A program made the translations under genes and the position numbers. A stretch of 64,000 bases of DNA from Dastarcus helophoroides (Eukaryota; Arthropoda; Insecta; Coleoptera; Bothrideridae), in the NCBI GenBank assembly GCA_028583605.1, contig CM053327.1, positions 41,740,059 to 41,804,058 on the forward strand. The letters run 5' to 3'. Of this stretch, positions 46,393-57,478 are shown piece after piece. Position 1 is the stretch's first letter. Every line of letters begins with the position of its first letter. The notes beneath the pieces were generated by a model. The model searched no databases. It was given only the letters and a program-made list of their open reading frames with translations, and was not told the DNA's origin.

Positions 46393-49300
46393 ACAAATCT
46401 TATCTTGTTGGGACAAGATTTGTGTATCATTTTTTTAAATTCCTCTAAAATTTTGACATTTTTTGAAAATGTCTACTCTTTCCAAAATGTTGACTTGTTC
46501 GCATAGGTTCGATTATTTTTTTTGGCCAAAATTTCTACTCTTTCAATGTTTAGATTTTCATTTTAAATTTCCTGGGCTTGGGAAAAAGCAATTTGTTTCC
46601 TCCACTCTCAATTTTTTTATTAAAATTTCGATCTTCTCAAACTTTCTTTGTATTCAAAAGAGAGGGATTCGAAGTTTTAACTTTCTTTAAATTTTGACTT
46701 ATTTCCTGAAAATGGTGACTCTTCCCGAAATTCTAACTTTCGTCCCGAAATTTTGAGTTTTTCGGTATTCGATTTCCCAAGAATTTAATCTTTTTTTCTT
46801 CGACATATTTCCGAAATGATTCTTGATGTGGACTTTTATTGGTTTTTAAATAAAATTAACAAACGTATTTCCCAAAATTTCGATTTTCTAACAGCACACG
46901 ACTCTTCAAAATTCCAGCTATCATCTTCAGAGAGATGTGAAAAAATTGAAAGCGTAAAATGGGAATTGTTTAAAAAAAACACGAAATATTTTTTAATTCA
47001 ATTCTGTTTATCATTCTCAAAAATTTTAAATTTTTGTGGAAAATTTAATTTTTACTTAAAATAACAATAATCCTTCTAAAAACTCATGGGTAAAAAAGAA
47101 AACTTTCTGGCTTAGTAATGTGTATTTTTTACTTAAAAACTACAGAGTTGGGGACATGGCATTTTCAAATTAAAGTCCAAAGTTTGAAAAAAGCCCAATC
47201 TTGAGAAAAAACCCTTTGGAGAACTTTAAGAAATGTCGAAATTTCGAAAAAGTGGAAATGTAGAAGAGACGAAAGTTTCCAAAAAGAAATTTTTGTAAAA
47301 AGAATTGTAATTTCCAGGACAAGTCGAATTAAAGTAAAAAAATGCAATTTTTAAAAATAATGATTTCAGAATTTTTATTTTATTTCAATTTTGTTATATT
47401 TTTGAACATTTTCAAGAAACTTTTTTTTTAAGATTTCCGAAAAATATTCTTCTCGGATTGTTTAGATTTCTATTAAAATTTCGATTCAATAAAAAAAAAA
47501 TAAACGAATTTTGTGAAAAAGTCTAAATCTTTGGAAAAAATTCCATTTTAAATGGAAATGTCCAGAAACAGATACAATTGAATTTTGAGTTAATTGTTAT
47601 GTACAATGTTTTTTTAAGGGTAATTATTTAATTATAAATTTGTACACAATGAGCATGTAAAATTATTGTTTGATATAATTCAATTCATGGATTCATGGAT
47701 TATTTATTAGATTATTTACTCAATAAAATACTTACTTACTTACTTAGTTACTAAAAGCCAAAATTTGGAGAAAATCATTAATTTTGGACAAGTTGAAATT
47801 ATCGGGAATAAAATTTTTTTTTAATCAGAAAAAACAAAGGCTTTAAAAAAAATTCAGGATTTTTGAAAATTACCTTACAAACTACAAAAAAATATTGAAC
47901 TTTCTAGGAAACATTTCGAATTTCCAAAAGAAGGTCCAATTTTAAGAGGAAAATTTAAAAAAATGAAATTTTCAATAGATCATATTGAAAATAAAAACCT
48001 AACCTTTCTTAAAAACTCGAGAAATGTGCAAAATTCAAAAAAAAAATCAAAATTTTCAAAGATCTAATTTTGTGAAAAGACGTAATTTTCAAAAAAAGTC
48101 CAACTCTGAGAAAGTAAAATCGCAAGATCCAAAAACATTGTTCTCAAAATTTAAAATTCAGTAAAAATGTTGAATTTACAAGAAATCTTTTTCTCAAAAT
48201 CCCCAAAAATATTTTTCGTAACAACAGAAAAGTGAACATTTTCAGAACCATAAAACTATTGGATTTAAAAGTCGTAAGTCCAAAGAAGGTTTCACCCCTT
48301 TACCACATCGGCCGTGGTAAAGAGGTGAAACCTTCTTTGGACTTAATCACAAGCCACAGTGTTTAGTTCAGTGCTTTAGTACTAAAAGTCGTAGTTTATT
48401 GAAAAAGACAAATATTCAAGAAAATGACAAAATTTTGAAATAAACCATTTTTGAGAAAGTCCAAAAAGTAGGATTTTGAAAACAAAATCGAAATCTCGAA
48501 AAAGACAAATGTTGAGGAACAGGCAAATTTTAGGTAAAATACTATTTTAGAAAAATTTAAAATTTTGAAAAAAGAGACTAATTTACCAAAAAAAAAAATT
48601 ATTAAAATATTAAATATCGGATATTGAGATAAAAATCAAGATTTCCTGAAAAAGGCAAATTTTAGGAAACCAGTCAGAATTTCTAAAAAAAATCAGAATC
48701 TAAAAGATCGAAATTTTTAGCGAATGTTCGGAATTCGAAATTTGAAAAAAAAATTCTAGAAAACTTTGAAATGGACAAAAAGTTGACCAAAGAAAATCAA
48801 ATTAAAAAAAAAGTCAAAAAAAATAGTCAAAACTTTGAGAAAAGGACGATACTGCAAGAGAAATTTTGCAAAAAAATCCAAATTTTGAGAAAAAGCATTT
48901 AACCTTGGTGAAACTTCGAAATTCAGAAAAAGAGTAAATTTTAAGAGAAAAATCGAATATTTATTTTCTCTGGATTCTCTCGACGCGTCAGAGGAAGACA
49001 GGCTCCCTACCTTACTTCAACAGGCGTCATAAAATGTCAAATATTGTGGTAACACATCGAAATTTTGACAAACAAGTTGAAACTACCAGAAATTTGGATT
49101 AAAAAAGGGTTGAAATTTACAAAGAAATTTTTATCCTTTCACAAAAATTTTAAATTTCTAAAAAACATACCTTTTTGTCAAAAGATCGACCAGATTTCGA
49201 AAAAAAAGGTAAATTTTAATAAACAAACTGAAATTTTCAGAATAAAAAAAAGGCGAAATATTCAGGAAAAGTCCAATTTCGAGAAATGACGAAATTTCAG

Positions 49301-49533
49301 AAGAAAAAACGAGAAGCTTTTAAATACAAAATTTTGACAATCACATTTGATAAAAGAAGGCAAATTTTATGAATAAATGCAAAATTTTAACAGAAAAAGT
49401 CAAATTTTATAAAAAAATATACAAAATTTGAGAAAAACGTAGAAATTTCCAAAAAATGTTTCAAGGAAAGGATGAATTCTGAAGAATTGGAAAGTCCTGC
49501 AATTGAATATATACAAATTTTCAGTGCATGAAC
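46393..49533. repeat. AT-rich low-complexity block without defined ends
   Basis: Same phrase style as the hAT-like interiors. No coding gene. The Penelope-type family C palindrome is at 48277-48382. At 46917-46936 is a fragment CTATCATCTTCAGAGAGATG from family A. Confidence 0.5.
48277..48382. mobile_element. Penelope-type family C arms as a palindrome
   Basis: GTCCAAAGAAGGTTTCACCC and CTTTACCACATCGGC are followed at once by their complements, then ATCACAAGCCACAGTGTTTA. Matches the insertion at 53778-53977. Confidence 0.7.
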
Positions 49534-49620
49534 CAGGGGTTGCAAGGGCCCCAGCATTCATATTTTTCTCACATGCAGCCCGCGAAAAATTTTTAGCCTT
49601 ATAATTGGCCCGCTATAAAA

Positions 49621-49720
49621 AAAGGTTGCTCATCCTTGTTATAATGCGTTTCGATAGCCAAGCTATCATCTTCAGAGAGATACTTCTTGGTTTCAGGGGA
49701 CAAGATTTGTATTTCAATTT
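49621..49720 (-). mobile_element. Penelope-type family A fragment
   Basis: ATGCGTTTCGATAGCCAAGC, then ATCATCTTCAGAGAGATACT. Core CTGAAGA and stem II GATAGC/GCTATC are intact, but the 3' side of stem I (TTAT) no longer pairs. It is followed by the reversed arm GGTTTCAGGGGACAAGATTT. Confidence 0.6.
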
Positions 49721-49739
49721 AGAAAAAACTATCAAGCTT

Positions 49740-52700
49740 TTTTATGTTGTTCCTCCTTTTCATCAGTATCGATTTTATTCTCAAAATTTCCTTTTTTTCT
49801 AAAAATTTTGTATTTATGCATTCAACTTTTATTTTTTTCTTGATTTTCCTTAAACGACCTTTCTTCTTCCTCTTCTGTTTGCGAAATTCAGACTTAATTG
49901 TCCACTTTTTCCTATGTCGACTTTTTTTTTAATTTCAAGGAATATTTTTGAACATTTTCGATTTTGTATCTACAAATTTCCATTTTATCTAAATTTTGAG
50001 TTATTTTAGGAAAATCGCTAGTTGAAATTCACAATTGTCTGTGAAGAATTGTGGATTTTTTCAAAATATAAATTCTAATTTTGCAAATTAGACAATTTTT
50101 TATTATACACATGGCATTCGATTAAATTTTTAACAAGGTCCAAAAAAAAATTTTACGTTAATAAAATATATAAAAATTTCAACAGGTACCCCACTCATCT
50201 CATCGATTTTATTCTCAAAATTTCGTTTCTGTTTTCTAAAAATTTTGTATTTATGCATTCAACTTTTATTTTTTCTTAATTTTCCTTAAACGACCTTTCT
50301 TCATCCTCTTCTGTTTGCGAAATTCAGAATTAATTGTTCACTTTTTCCTATGTCGACTTCTTTTTTTAATTTCAAGGAATATTTTTCAACATTTTCGATT
50401 TTGTATCTACAAATTTCCATTTTATCTAAATTTTAAATTGTTTTAAGAAAATCGCTGGTTTAAATTCGTAATTGTCTGTAGAGAATTGTAGATTTTTTCA
50501 AAATATAAATTCTAATTTTGCAATTTAGACAATTTTTTATTATACATATGGCATTCGATTAAATTTTTAACAAGGATCGTGAAAAAAGTTTTGCGTTAAT
50601 AAAATATATAAAAATTTCAACAGGTACCCCACTCACCTCATCGATTTTATTCTCAAAATTTCGTTTCTGTTTTCTAAAAATTTTGTATTTATGCATTCAA
50701 CTTTTATTTTTTTCTTAATTTTCCTTAAACGACCTTTTTTCTTCTCCTTCTATTTGCGAAATTCAGACTTAATTGTCCACTTTTTCCTATGTCGACTTCT
50801 TTTTTTAATTTCAAGGAATATTTTTCAACATTTTCGATTTTGTATCTACAAATTTCCATTTTATCTAAATTTTAAATTGTTTTAAGAAAATCGCTGGTTT
50901 AAATTCGTAATTGTCTGTAAAGAATTGTAGATTTTTTCAAAATATAAATTCTAATTTTGCAATTTAGACAATTTTTTATTATACATATGGCATTTGATTA
51001 AATTTTTAACAAGGATTATACAAAAAGTTTTGCGCTAATAAAATATATAAAAATTTCAACAGGTACCCCACTCATCTCATCGATTTTATTCTCAAAATTT
51101 CGTTTCTGTTTTCTAAAAATTTTGTATTTATGCATTCAACTTTTATTTTTTTCTTAATTTTCCTTAAACGACCCTTTTTCTTCGTCTTCTATTTGCGAAA
51201 TTCAGACTTAATTGTCCACTTTTTCCTATATCGATCTTTTTTTTATTTCAAGGAATTTTTTTCAACATTTTCGATTTTGTATCTACAAATTTTCATTTTA
51301 TATAAATTTTGAGTTATTTTAGGAAAATCGCCAGTTGAAATTCACAATTGTCTGTGAAGAATTGTGGATTTTTTCAAAATATAAATTCTAATTTTGCAAA
51401 TTAGACAATTTTTTATTATACACATGGCATTCGATTAAATTTTTAACAAGGATCATGAAAAAAGTTTTGCGTTAATAAAATATATAAAAATTTCAACAGG
51501 TACCCCAATCATCTCATCGATTTTATTCTCAAAATTTCGTTTCTGTTTTCTAAAAATTTTATATTTATGCATTCAACTTTTATTTTTTTCTTAATCTTCC
51601 TTAAACGACCTTTTTCCTTTTTCTTCTGTTTGGAAAATTCAGACTTAATTGTTCAGTGTTTCCTATAACGACTTTTTTTTTAATTTTAACGAATTTTTTC
51701 AACATTTTCGATTTTGTATCTACAAATTTCCATTTTATCTAAATTTTAAATTGCTTTAAGAAAATCGCTGGTTTAAATTCGTAATTGTCTGTAGAGAATT
51801 GTAGATTTTTTCAAAATATAAATTCTAATTTTGCAATTTAGACAATTTTTTATTATACATATGGCATTTGATTAAATTTTTAACAAGGATTATAAAAAAA
51901 GTTTTGTGCTAATAAAATATATAAAAATTTCAACCGGTGCCCCACTCACCTCATCGATTTTATTCTCAAAATTTCATTATTTTTTCTAAAAGTTTTGTAT
52001 TTATGCATTCAACTTTTATTTTTTTCTTAATCTTCCTTAAACGACCTTTTTTTTTCCTCTTCTGTTTGCGAAATTCAGACTTAATTGTCCACTTTTTCCT
52101 AAGTCGACTTTTTTTTTAATTTTAAGGAATTTTTTGCCACATTTTCGACTTTGTATCTACAAATTTCCATTTTATCTAAATTTTGAGTTATTTTAGGAAA
52201 ATAGCTAGTGAAATTCACAATTGTCTGTGAAGAATTCTGGATTTTTTCAAAATATAAATTCTAATATTGCAATTAGACAATTTTTTATTATACACGTAGC
52301 ATTTGATTAAATTTTTAACAAGGATTATAAAAAAAGTTTTGCGCTAATAAAATATATAAAATTTTCAACAGGTACCCCACTCACCTCATCGATTTTACCC
52401 TCAGGATTTCATTATTTTTTCTAAAAATTTTGTATTTATGCATTCAACTTTTATTATTTTCTTAATTTTCCTTAAACGACCTTTTTTCTTCTTCTTCTAT
52501 TTGCGAAATTCAGACTTAATTGTCAACTTTTTCCTATGTCGATCTTTTTTTTTATTTCAAGGAAGTTTTTCAACATTTTCGATTTTGTATCTACAAATTT
52601 CCATTTTATCTAAATTTTGAATTATTTTGGGAAAATCGCTAGTTTAAATTCGTAATTGTCTGTAAAGAATTGTAGATTTTTTCAAAATATAAATTCTAAT

Positions 52701-53220
52701 TTTGCAAATTAGACAATTTTTTACTATACACATGGCATTCGATTAAATTTTTAACAAGAATTAAAAAAAAAGTTTTGCGCTAATAAAATATATAAAAATT
52801 TCAACAGGTGCCCCACTCACCTCATCGATTTCATTCTCAAAATTTCGTTTCTGTTTTCTAAAAATATTGTATTTATGCATTCAACTTTTATTTTTTTCTT
52901 AATTTTCCTTAAACGACCTTTCTTCTGCCTTTTCTGTTTGCGAAATTCAGACTTAATTGTCCACTTTTTCCTATGTCGACTTTTTTATTAATTTCAAGGA
53001 ATTTTTCTGAACATTTTCGACTTTGTATCTACGAATTTCCATTTTATCTCAATTTTGAATTATTTTAGGAAAATCGCTAGTTCAAATTCGCAATTGTCTG
53101 TAAAGAATTGTAGATTTTTTCAAAATATAAATTCTAATTTTGCAAATTAAACAATTTTTTATTATGCACATGTCATTTTATTAAATTTTTAACAAGGATT
53201 ATAAAAAAGTTTTGCGCTAA
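49740..53220 (+). repeat. Tandem array, about 438 bp, 8 copies
   Basis: The phrase TTTATGCATTCAACTTTTAT recurs near 49812, 50250, 50688, 51127, 51565, 52000, 52435 and 52873. Other marks per unit: CGAAATTCAGACTTAATTGT and CATGGCATTCGATTAAATTT. Copies are a few percent apart. Open frames of about 60 codons recur in each unit and are repeat-derived. Confidence 0.92.
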
Positions 53221-53279
53221 TTCGCTCAGCTCATCGAAGAGCCGCATGCTGCACTAGGAGCCGCATTTGCCCACCCCTG

Positions 53280-53430
53280 ACATGGATCGATTTAGAAAAG
53301 CGATACGTAAAAATGTTTAATTATTGAAAGACTCAAATTATATTTTGATGATTTAGTTGTTTATGCTGCCTCCTTAGGATGCCACCTGATGCGATTGCCT
53401 CTTTGCATTATGGCACGGCACAGCCCCAAG
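53280..53430 (-). repeat. Inverted copy of the 21495-21644 segment
   Basis: Diverged reverse complement of the DNA left of the hAT-like end at 21645, likewise adjoining a hAT-like terminus. Confidence 0.65.
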
Positions 53431-53777
53431 TAAAATTTCTATTTTGCGATTACTTCAAGAAGTTTTCCTAATGTTCGAAATGATAGTTGACACTCCTGAC
53501 TACTGACATTTGCGTAAGCTGTTAATAAGTAATATAAACAAAACTGAATAACTATTAATTATCATGAAGTTGTGATAAAAATGGGAAAAAAATATGTATA
53601 TGGAAAAGAAACATGCATGACTCAAGTAGTTTATAAGCAAACATTAATTCAAACTCATCTAAGATGTTTTTCTAATGTTTGAAATGATAGTTGACACTCC
53701 TGATTACTGACATTTGCGTAAGCTGTTAATAAGTAATATAAACAAAAATGAATAACTATTAACTATCATGAAGTTGT

Positions 53778-53977
53778 CTCTAAAGCACTGAACTAAACAC
53801 TGTGGCTTGTGATTAAGTCCAAAGAAGGTTTCACCCCTTTACCACATCGGCAATTAAATAAATAACTACGCGATACGTATTTCGCCAGCACATTTGGCAT
53901 TTTCAAGCGCACTAATCTAAAAAGATTAGCAAAAGATGCATCGACGTCATCTGCATTGAGATTCAAATCGATACTGA
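53778..53977 (-). mobile_element. Penelope-type family C insertion (200 bp) with 10-bp TSD
   Basis: Inserted in copy 2 of the direct duplication, flanked by ATGAAGTTGT (53768-53777 and 53978-53987). Minus strand carries GCGCTTGAAAATGCC, TGGCGAAATACGTATCGCG, then GGTAAAGGGGTGAAACC. The CTTGAAAATGCC...GGCGAAAT pattern is typical of Penelope-type terminal repeats. Confidence 0.75.
53869..53910 (-). ncRNA. Hammerhead-ribozyme-like motif, family C (core degenerate)
   Basis: Minus strand: GCGC (stem I), TTGAAAA where CTGANGA is expected, one extra T, GCC-AAATGTGCT-GGC (stem II), GAAA, TACGTA and T (stem III without loop), C at position 17, GCG (stem I). Stem geometry equals families A and B, but C3 and G8 are substituted, so this copy should be inactive. 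Confidence 0.35.
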
Positions 53978-54057
53978 ATGAAGTTGTGATAAAAATGGGA
54001 AAAAAATATGTATATGGAAAAGAAACATACATGACTGAAGTAGTTTATAAGCAAATT

Positions 54058-54495
54058 AACCTAACCTCCAATGAAACATCATCCAAACAACGTAAATAAA
54101 TTGCCTGAATGTTGATTATTATTTTAATTGTTTAATTACAGTGTATTAAAACCGTAAGCAACAGGAGCGAATATGACGATTATTTTAATTTATGAATTTA
54201 TTTTTGGCATGACAATTAGCTCTAAAATTAAAGAAAAATCACTCTTAATTTCTAGTTTTGAGTTTTAATTTTTGTCAACATTTCCTAGACTGCTTAATTT
54301 TTTTTGCTTTTTAATAAGTCCCAAGTTAGGGAGATAAAAATTCCCAAAATTAGATAATAACGTTACTAAAAGATAAGAGCTTTTTCAAAATATTTAATAA
54401 ATAATGAGGACTCTAGAATAATCCAAAACATTTGATATTGATCGTTTTAAATAAAACCTTAGACCGGTTTTGCTTCACAGCACGTCGGTAGCTTA

Positions 54496-54498
<3 letters not shown>
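54058..54498. other. AT-rich single-copy DNA
   Basis: No gene or repeat recognised. Confidence 0.4.

Positions 54499-54549
<51 letters not shown>
54499..54549. repeat. (AT)n microsatellite
   Basis: About 25 uninterrupted AT dinucleotides. Confidence 0.97.
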
Positions 54550-54550
<1 letters not shown>

Positions 54551-54551
<1 letters not shown>

Positions 54552-54655
54552 AATCTTGTCCCCTGAAACCAAGAAAGATTAAGAAACACAAGAGAGAGCA
54601 CGCACTGTTGTGTTTTTTAATCTTTGTTTTTGTCAGGGGACAAGATTTCTATATC
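54551..54655. mobile_element. Penelope-type family A arms as a palindrome
   Basis: CAAATCTTGTCCCCTGAAAC and CAAGAAAGATTAAGAAACAC face their complements after about 18 bp; the centre is replaced by AGAGAGAGCACGCACT. Directly adjoins the AT microsatellite. Confidence 0.65.
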
Positions 54656-54741
54656 AATTTTCACAATACTTTTCTTTCAAGGTTCCACACACTTAACTGT
54701 TCGTGTGCTTGCTATGCGTTGTGGCCTTTTCGAAAAACTAT

Positions 54742-54882
54742 TTAATAAAACTCTAACACTAACTGACAAACAACGCATAGCCTAAACGTGTGACTCTACA
54801 AAAATGAAATTTTGCACACGAAGGTTATGTATAACGTTTGTGAGCACTAAGAAAAGATTTTTCAAAATTCTAAGAGCTTCAA
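54742..54882 (+). repeat. Dispersed repeat, copy 2
   Basis: Shares GAAATTTTGCACACGAAGGT and the words around it with 27031-27166, about 80-85% alike by eye. Confidence 0.65.
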
Positions 54883-55540
54883 AATGGTTATTAAAACCAT
54901 AAAAAAAAGGTAGGCGATGAATAATACACATCACTGGATTTAAAGTTGCTTGTACGCGATATTACTGAAAGTATAGGGCGTTAACTCATCACTTTGACTA
55001 TATGACATATTCTCGCCACGACGCGGCGGTGTTTCTTTTGCTTATCGCATTTCTTATCCGCGTAGCCATACGGCGCTAAAACTAGAAAAACAGAGAGTAT
55101 ATTCTGCGCTGAGAATCTTTATTAAGGTGCAACGTTGATAATATATGACGTTTTAACCACAATTTGACAGACTCAAGGGTTTTGATGTATCAAAATGGAA
55201 ATCTCGATCGGGGAAGAAAAAGATTCAAAACACACTAAGACCTAGTGTGTTTTGAATCTCCCTAGTAACTAGATGACAAGGAGAGAATTTGCAGAGCAAG
55301 TTACCCAAAAATTAACTCTTTTAACGTCTGAGAAAAATCTAATGGTCCCTGAAATGTAATCTCATCGGGTACACGGCTAGTAATATAACATGTTTGAAAT
55401 GCCCGTTTCTTATATTATTTAATTAGTATAAAAACGAAACTAAATGAACAATCGATCTAATTTTTTCTTCATATTAAACGAAAGGAATCTGATTTCCTAT
55501 TTTCATATTTTATTTAGTCATTCTTCTTATTTTTGGTGGA
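54883..55540. other. Single-copy DNA
   Basis: No gene. A short inverted word pair (AAACACACTAAGACC / CTAGTGTGTTTTGAATC) lies at 55229-55258. Confidence 0.4.
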
Positions 55541-55700
55541 ATGAACTGGTCCTTGCTAAAAAATTGAAATACCAATCTTGCCCCTGAAACTAAGAAAATT
55601 AAAAAAACACAACAAACTTTACTCTAACGCGTTCGATAGCCCAGCTATCATCTTCAGAGAGATGCTTGCTTTCAGGGGACAAGAATTCTATTTCAATTTT
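55541..55700 (-). mobile_element. Penelope-type family A repeat
   Basis: ACTCTAACGCGTTCGATAGC and CATCTTCAGAGAGATG, then the reversed arm TTCAGGGGACAAGAATTC. The hammerhead-like motif (55622-55661 minus) has intact CTGAAGA and stems I and II, but one A of GAAA is missing. Confidence 0.65.
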
Positions 55701-56162
55701 TCTTATTTCCTGGAAAATAATTCAGTAGGTAGTGCTACGTGGCCCTCGATATAACCCTTACAGTACGCCTATGATCTCGAATGTAAATGAATGCATTCCG
55801 GAGACAGCTATATCGCTACCAAGTAGCTACAGGTGTTCCAAAAACTTCGCCTGACAGGCCAACTTCTTTTGGCAAACGGGAGCCGCTTAGATGCTTGCGA
55901 AAATTCCCGCTAAGATAATATTTAACCAGACTATCGGCGACCGGTCTCTGAATAATGTCGACTGCATTCGAAAACGCATTTGTTGAATTTAAAAGCTTTG
56001 TTTGTGAGATAGCTCGTGCTTTTTGTATACATAACTTTCAATGAAATATGAACGGAACGTTTAGCATGAATCAGATTACACTACACTGCGCTTCCACCTA
56101 TTTTTATATAAAGCATTTATAATTGTAAATCTGAGATATTTTGTTAATTTATCTGTCGTATG
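55701..56162. other. Single-copy DNA
   Basis: No gene recognised; balanced composition at 55720-55960. Confidence 0.35.
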
Positions 56163-56275
56163 ATTCATTATCGCGGCCTCTTTCCATTATCAAATTTTTC
56201 TAGAGACTTCCTTACACAATCACTAATACAAATTTTATAAATAGATTTTGTTACAATATTATAACCTAATTATAA
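56163..56275 (-). mobile_element. Diverged LTR fragment
   Basis: Reverse complement resembles the first half of the LTR at 42159: GTTACAATATTATAAC, then TTTTTCTAGAGA and TATCGCGGCCTCTTTCC match its start, middle and GGAAGCGGCCGCGATAA. Confidence 0.6.
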
Positions 56276-57310
56276 AATGGTGGCTGACAATTCTATGAAA
56301 TTGTATCATCTAATAAATTTAAAACGTTACAATTTTCTGCAAAAAAGTCTACCTTGTCTTAAGGAGAAAATTGACTAAGCGATTGCTTTTATTAACAATA
56401 TTTATTTCATTCTATAATTGCACAGTAATTTATATGTATATTCTACTGGAATCGATAAATTACTGCAATAAAATTAAATGGAAGTCGGTTTTTTGCAAGA
56501 CTGTCATACATAACACGTACATCGGCAATTTAAGAAAAAATAATGCCATATCATTAATAAAAAAATATGTTTTTGTTTAAATAACAACTAATAATTAATA
56601 TTAACGAGAATTTTAATTACATGTAATTTCAGTTGAACAGATAACGTTAATAAAATGTAACCAGGTAATTATAAATTAAACTGAAAAAAAAGCCAAAGAG
56701 TCACATAAAAAATGACATAATTAAGCTACCACTTTCGTTCACTGACATTCGCTTTGTCATATGAGAACGTTTGTGAGTTGAATCCAATTAAATTCAACGT
56801 TTTAAATGTCATACGCAACAGCTGAGAAATAAGAAAGTTATTCAGTTGGAAATAATATTTATGGGTTGCCATAATTCATGCACCAATTAAAAATTAAAAG
56901 AGGTTGTTGGGTTGTTTAAACTAGTCCCGGTCGGTAATTTAATGTCATGTTAACTTTAGTTATGGGTCCGAAAGTGTTTCGGTCGATATAAATAATACCC
57001 GCATGCCATGGGGCCCGGTTAGAACAAACGCGAAAGATAATATCGATTCACCAAATGGGTGTAAACACAACAACAACAACGTTGTCGTTCCTGTTAGTAC
57101 CTTCGTATCGTTACCTAGATCTAAGGTTAATTAGGAACAAGATGTATGCAACCAAAGATAATTTTGCAACGTCTACTACGGGAACACATTTTCTAAAGGG
57201 CCTAGTAATAGTGTTGGTCCAATTTGGGGAAGAAGGTTAAAAAAATCTGAACTAGGTTTTGAATTAGGAACCCTAAAATATTTTTTAAGTGAACACTTCT
57301 TTAGAAGCCT
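56276..57310. other. Single-copy DNA
   Basis: No gene with recognisable product. Small open frames (such as 57055-57240) show no domain. 56730-57050 has mixed composition with CGATATAAATAATACC at 56983-56998, which could be a TATA-like element, but nothing downstream looks coding. Confidence 0.35.
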
Positions 57311-57385
57311 TATGCACAGACCAATAGGTTTGAACATTTATTAGATTTTGAGAGCTTCGAAACCAAAGACCGGTTTCGATCTTGT
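57311..57385 (+). repeat. Short dispersed repeat, copy 2
   Basis: Inverted relative to 8725-8799; shares CCAATAGGTTTGAACATTTA and AACCAAAGACCGGTTTCGAT. Confidence 0.6.
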
Positions 57386-57430
57386 ATTCTTTAGAAGCGT
57401 TGACAGACTTGTTTCGGTGGTAACCAACAG

Positions 57431-57451
57431 ACCCCTGTTATCAGGGGTCTG
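57431..57451. repeat. Small perfect palindrome
   Basis: ACCCCTG-TTAT-CAGGGGT, flanked by CAGACCCCTG / CAGGGGTCTG, a 10-bp-arm hairpin next to the hAT-like element; it resembles hAT end words. Confidence 0.6.
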
Positions 57452-57478
57452 TTCGTTCGTCTGTTCGATTATTCAAGA

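Larger units (their letters stand above)
49534..53279. mobile_element. hAT-like element with internal 438-bp tandem array
   Basis: Left end CAGGGGTTGCAAGGG with CAGCCCGCGAAAAATTTTTA nearby; right end read outward CAGGGGTGGGCAAATGCGGC. The flanking 8-mers GCATGAAC and ACATGGAT match at 5 of 8, so a TSD is at best eroded, and the two ends may belong to different elements. No transposase. A family A fragment sits at 49621-49720 and a tandem array fills the rest. Confidence 0.5.
53460..54057 (+). repeat. Direct duplication of about 185 bp, second copy interrupted
   Basis: 53463-53642 and 53668-54057 share ATGATAGTTGACACTCCTGA, CATTTGCGTAAGCTGTTAAT and TAAAAATGGGAAAAAAATAT. Copy 2 is split by the 200-bp insertion listed next; copy 1 shows the empty site. 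Confidence 0.85.

Noticed and set aside
49744..52620. Repeated 60-65-residue hydrophobic peptides
   Set aside because: Phe/Ile/Leu-rich frames recur only because the 438-bp unit recurs; poly-T tracts explain the hydrophobicity.
57055..57240. Small secreted-looking ORF
   Set aside because: 61 codons, no cleavable signal or domain, surrounded by non-coding DNA.
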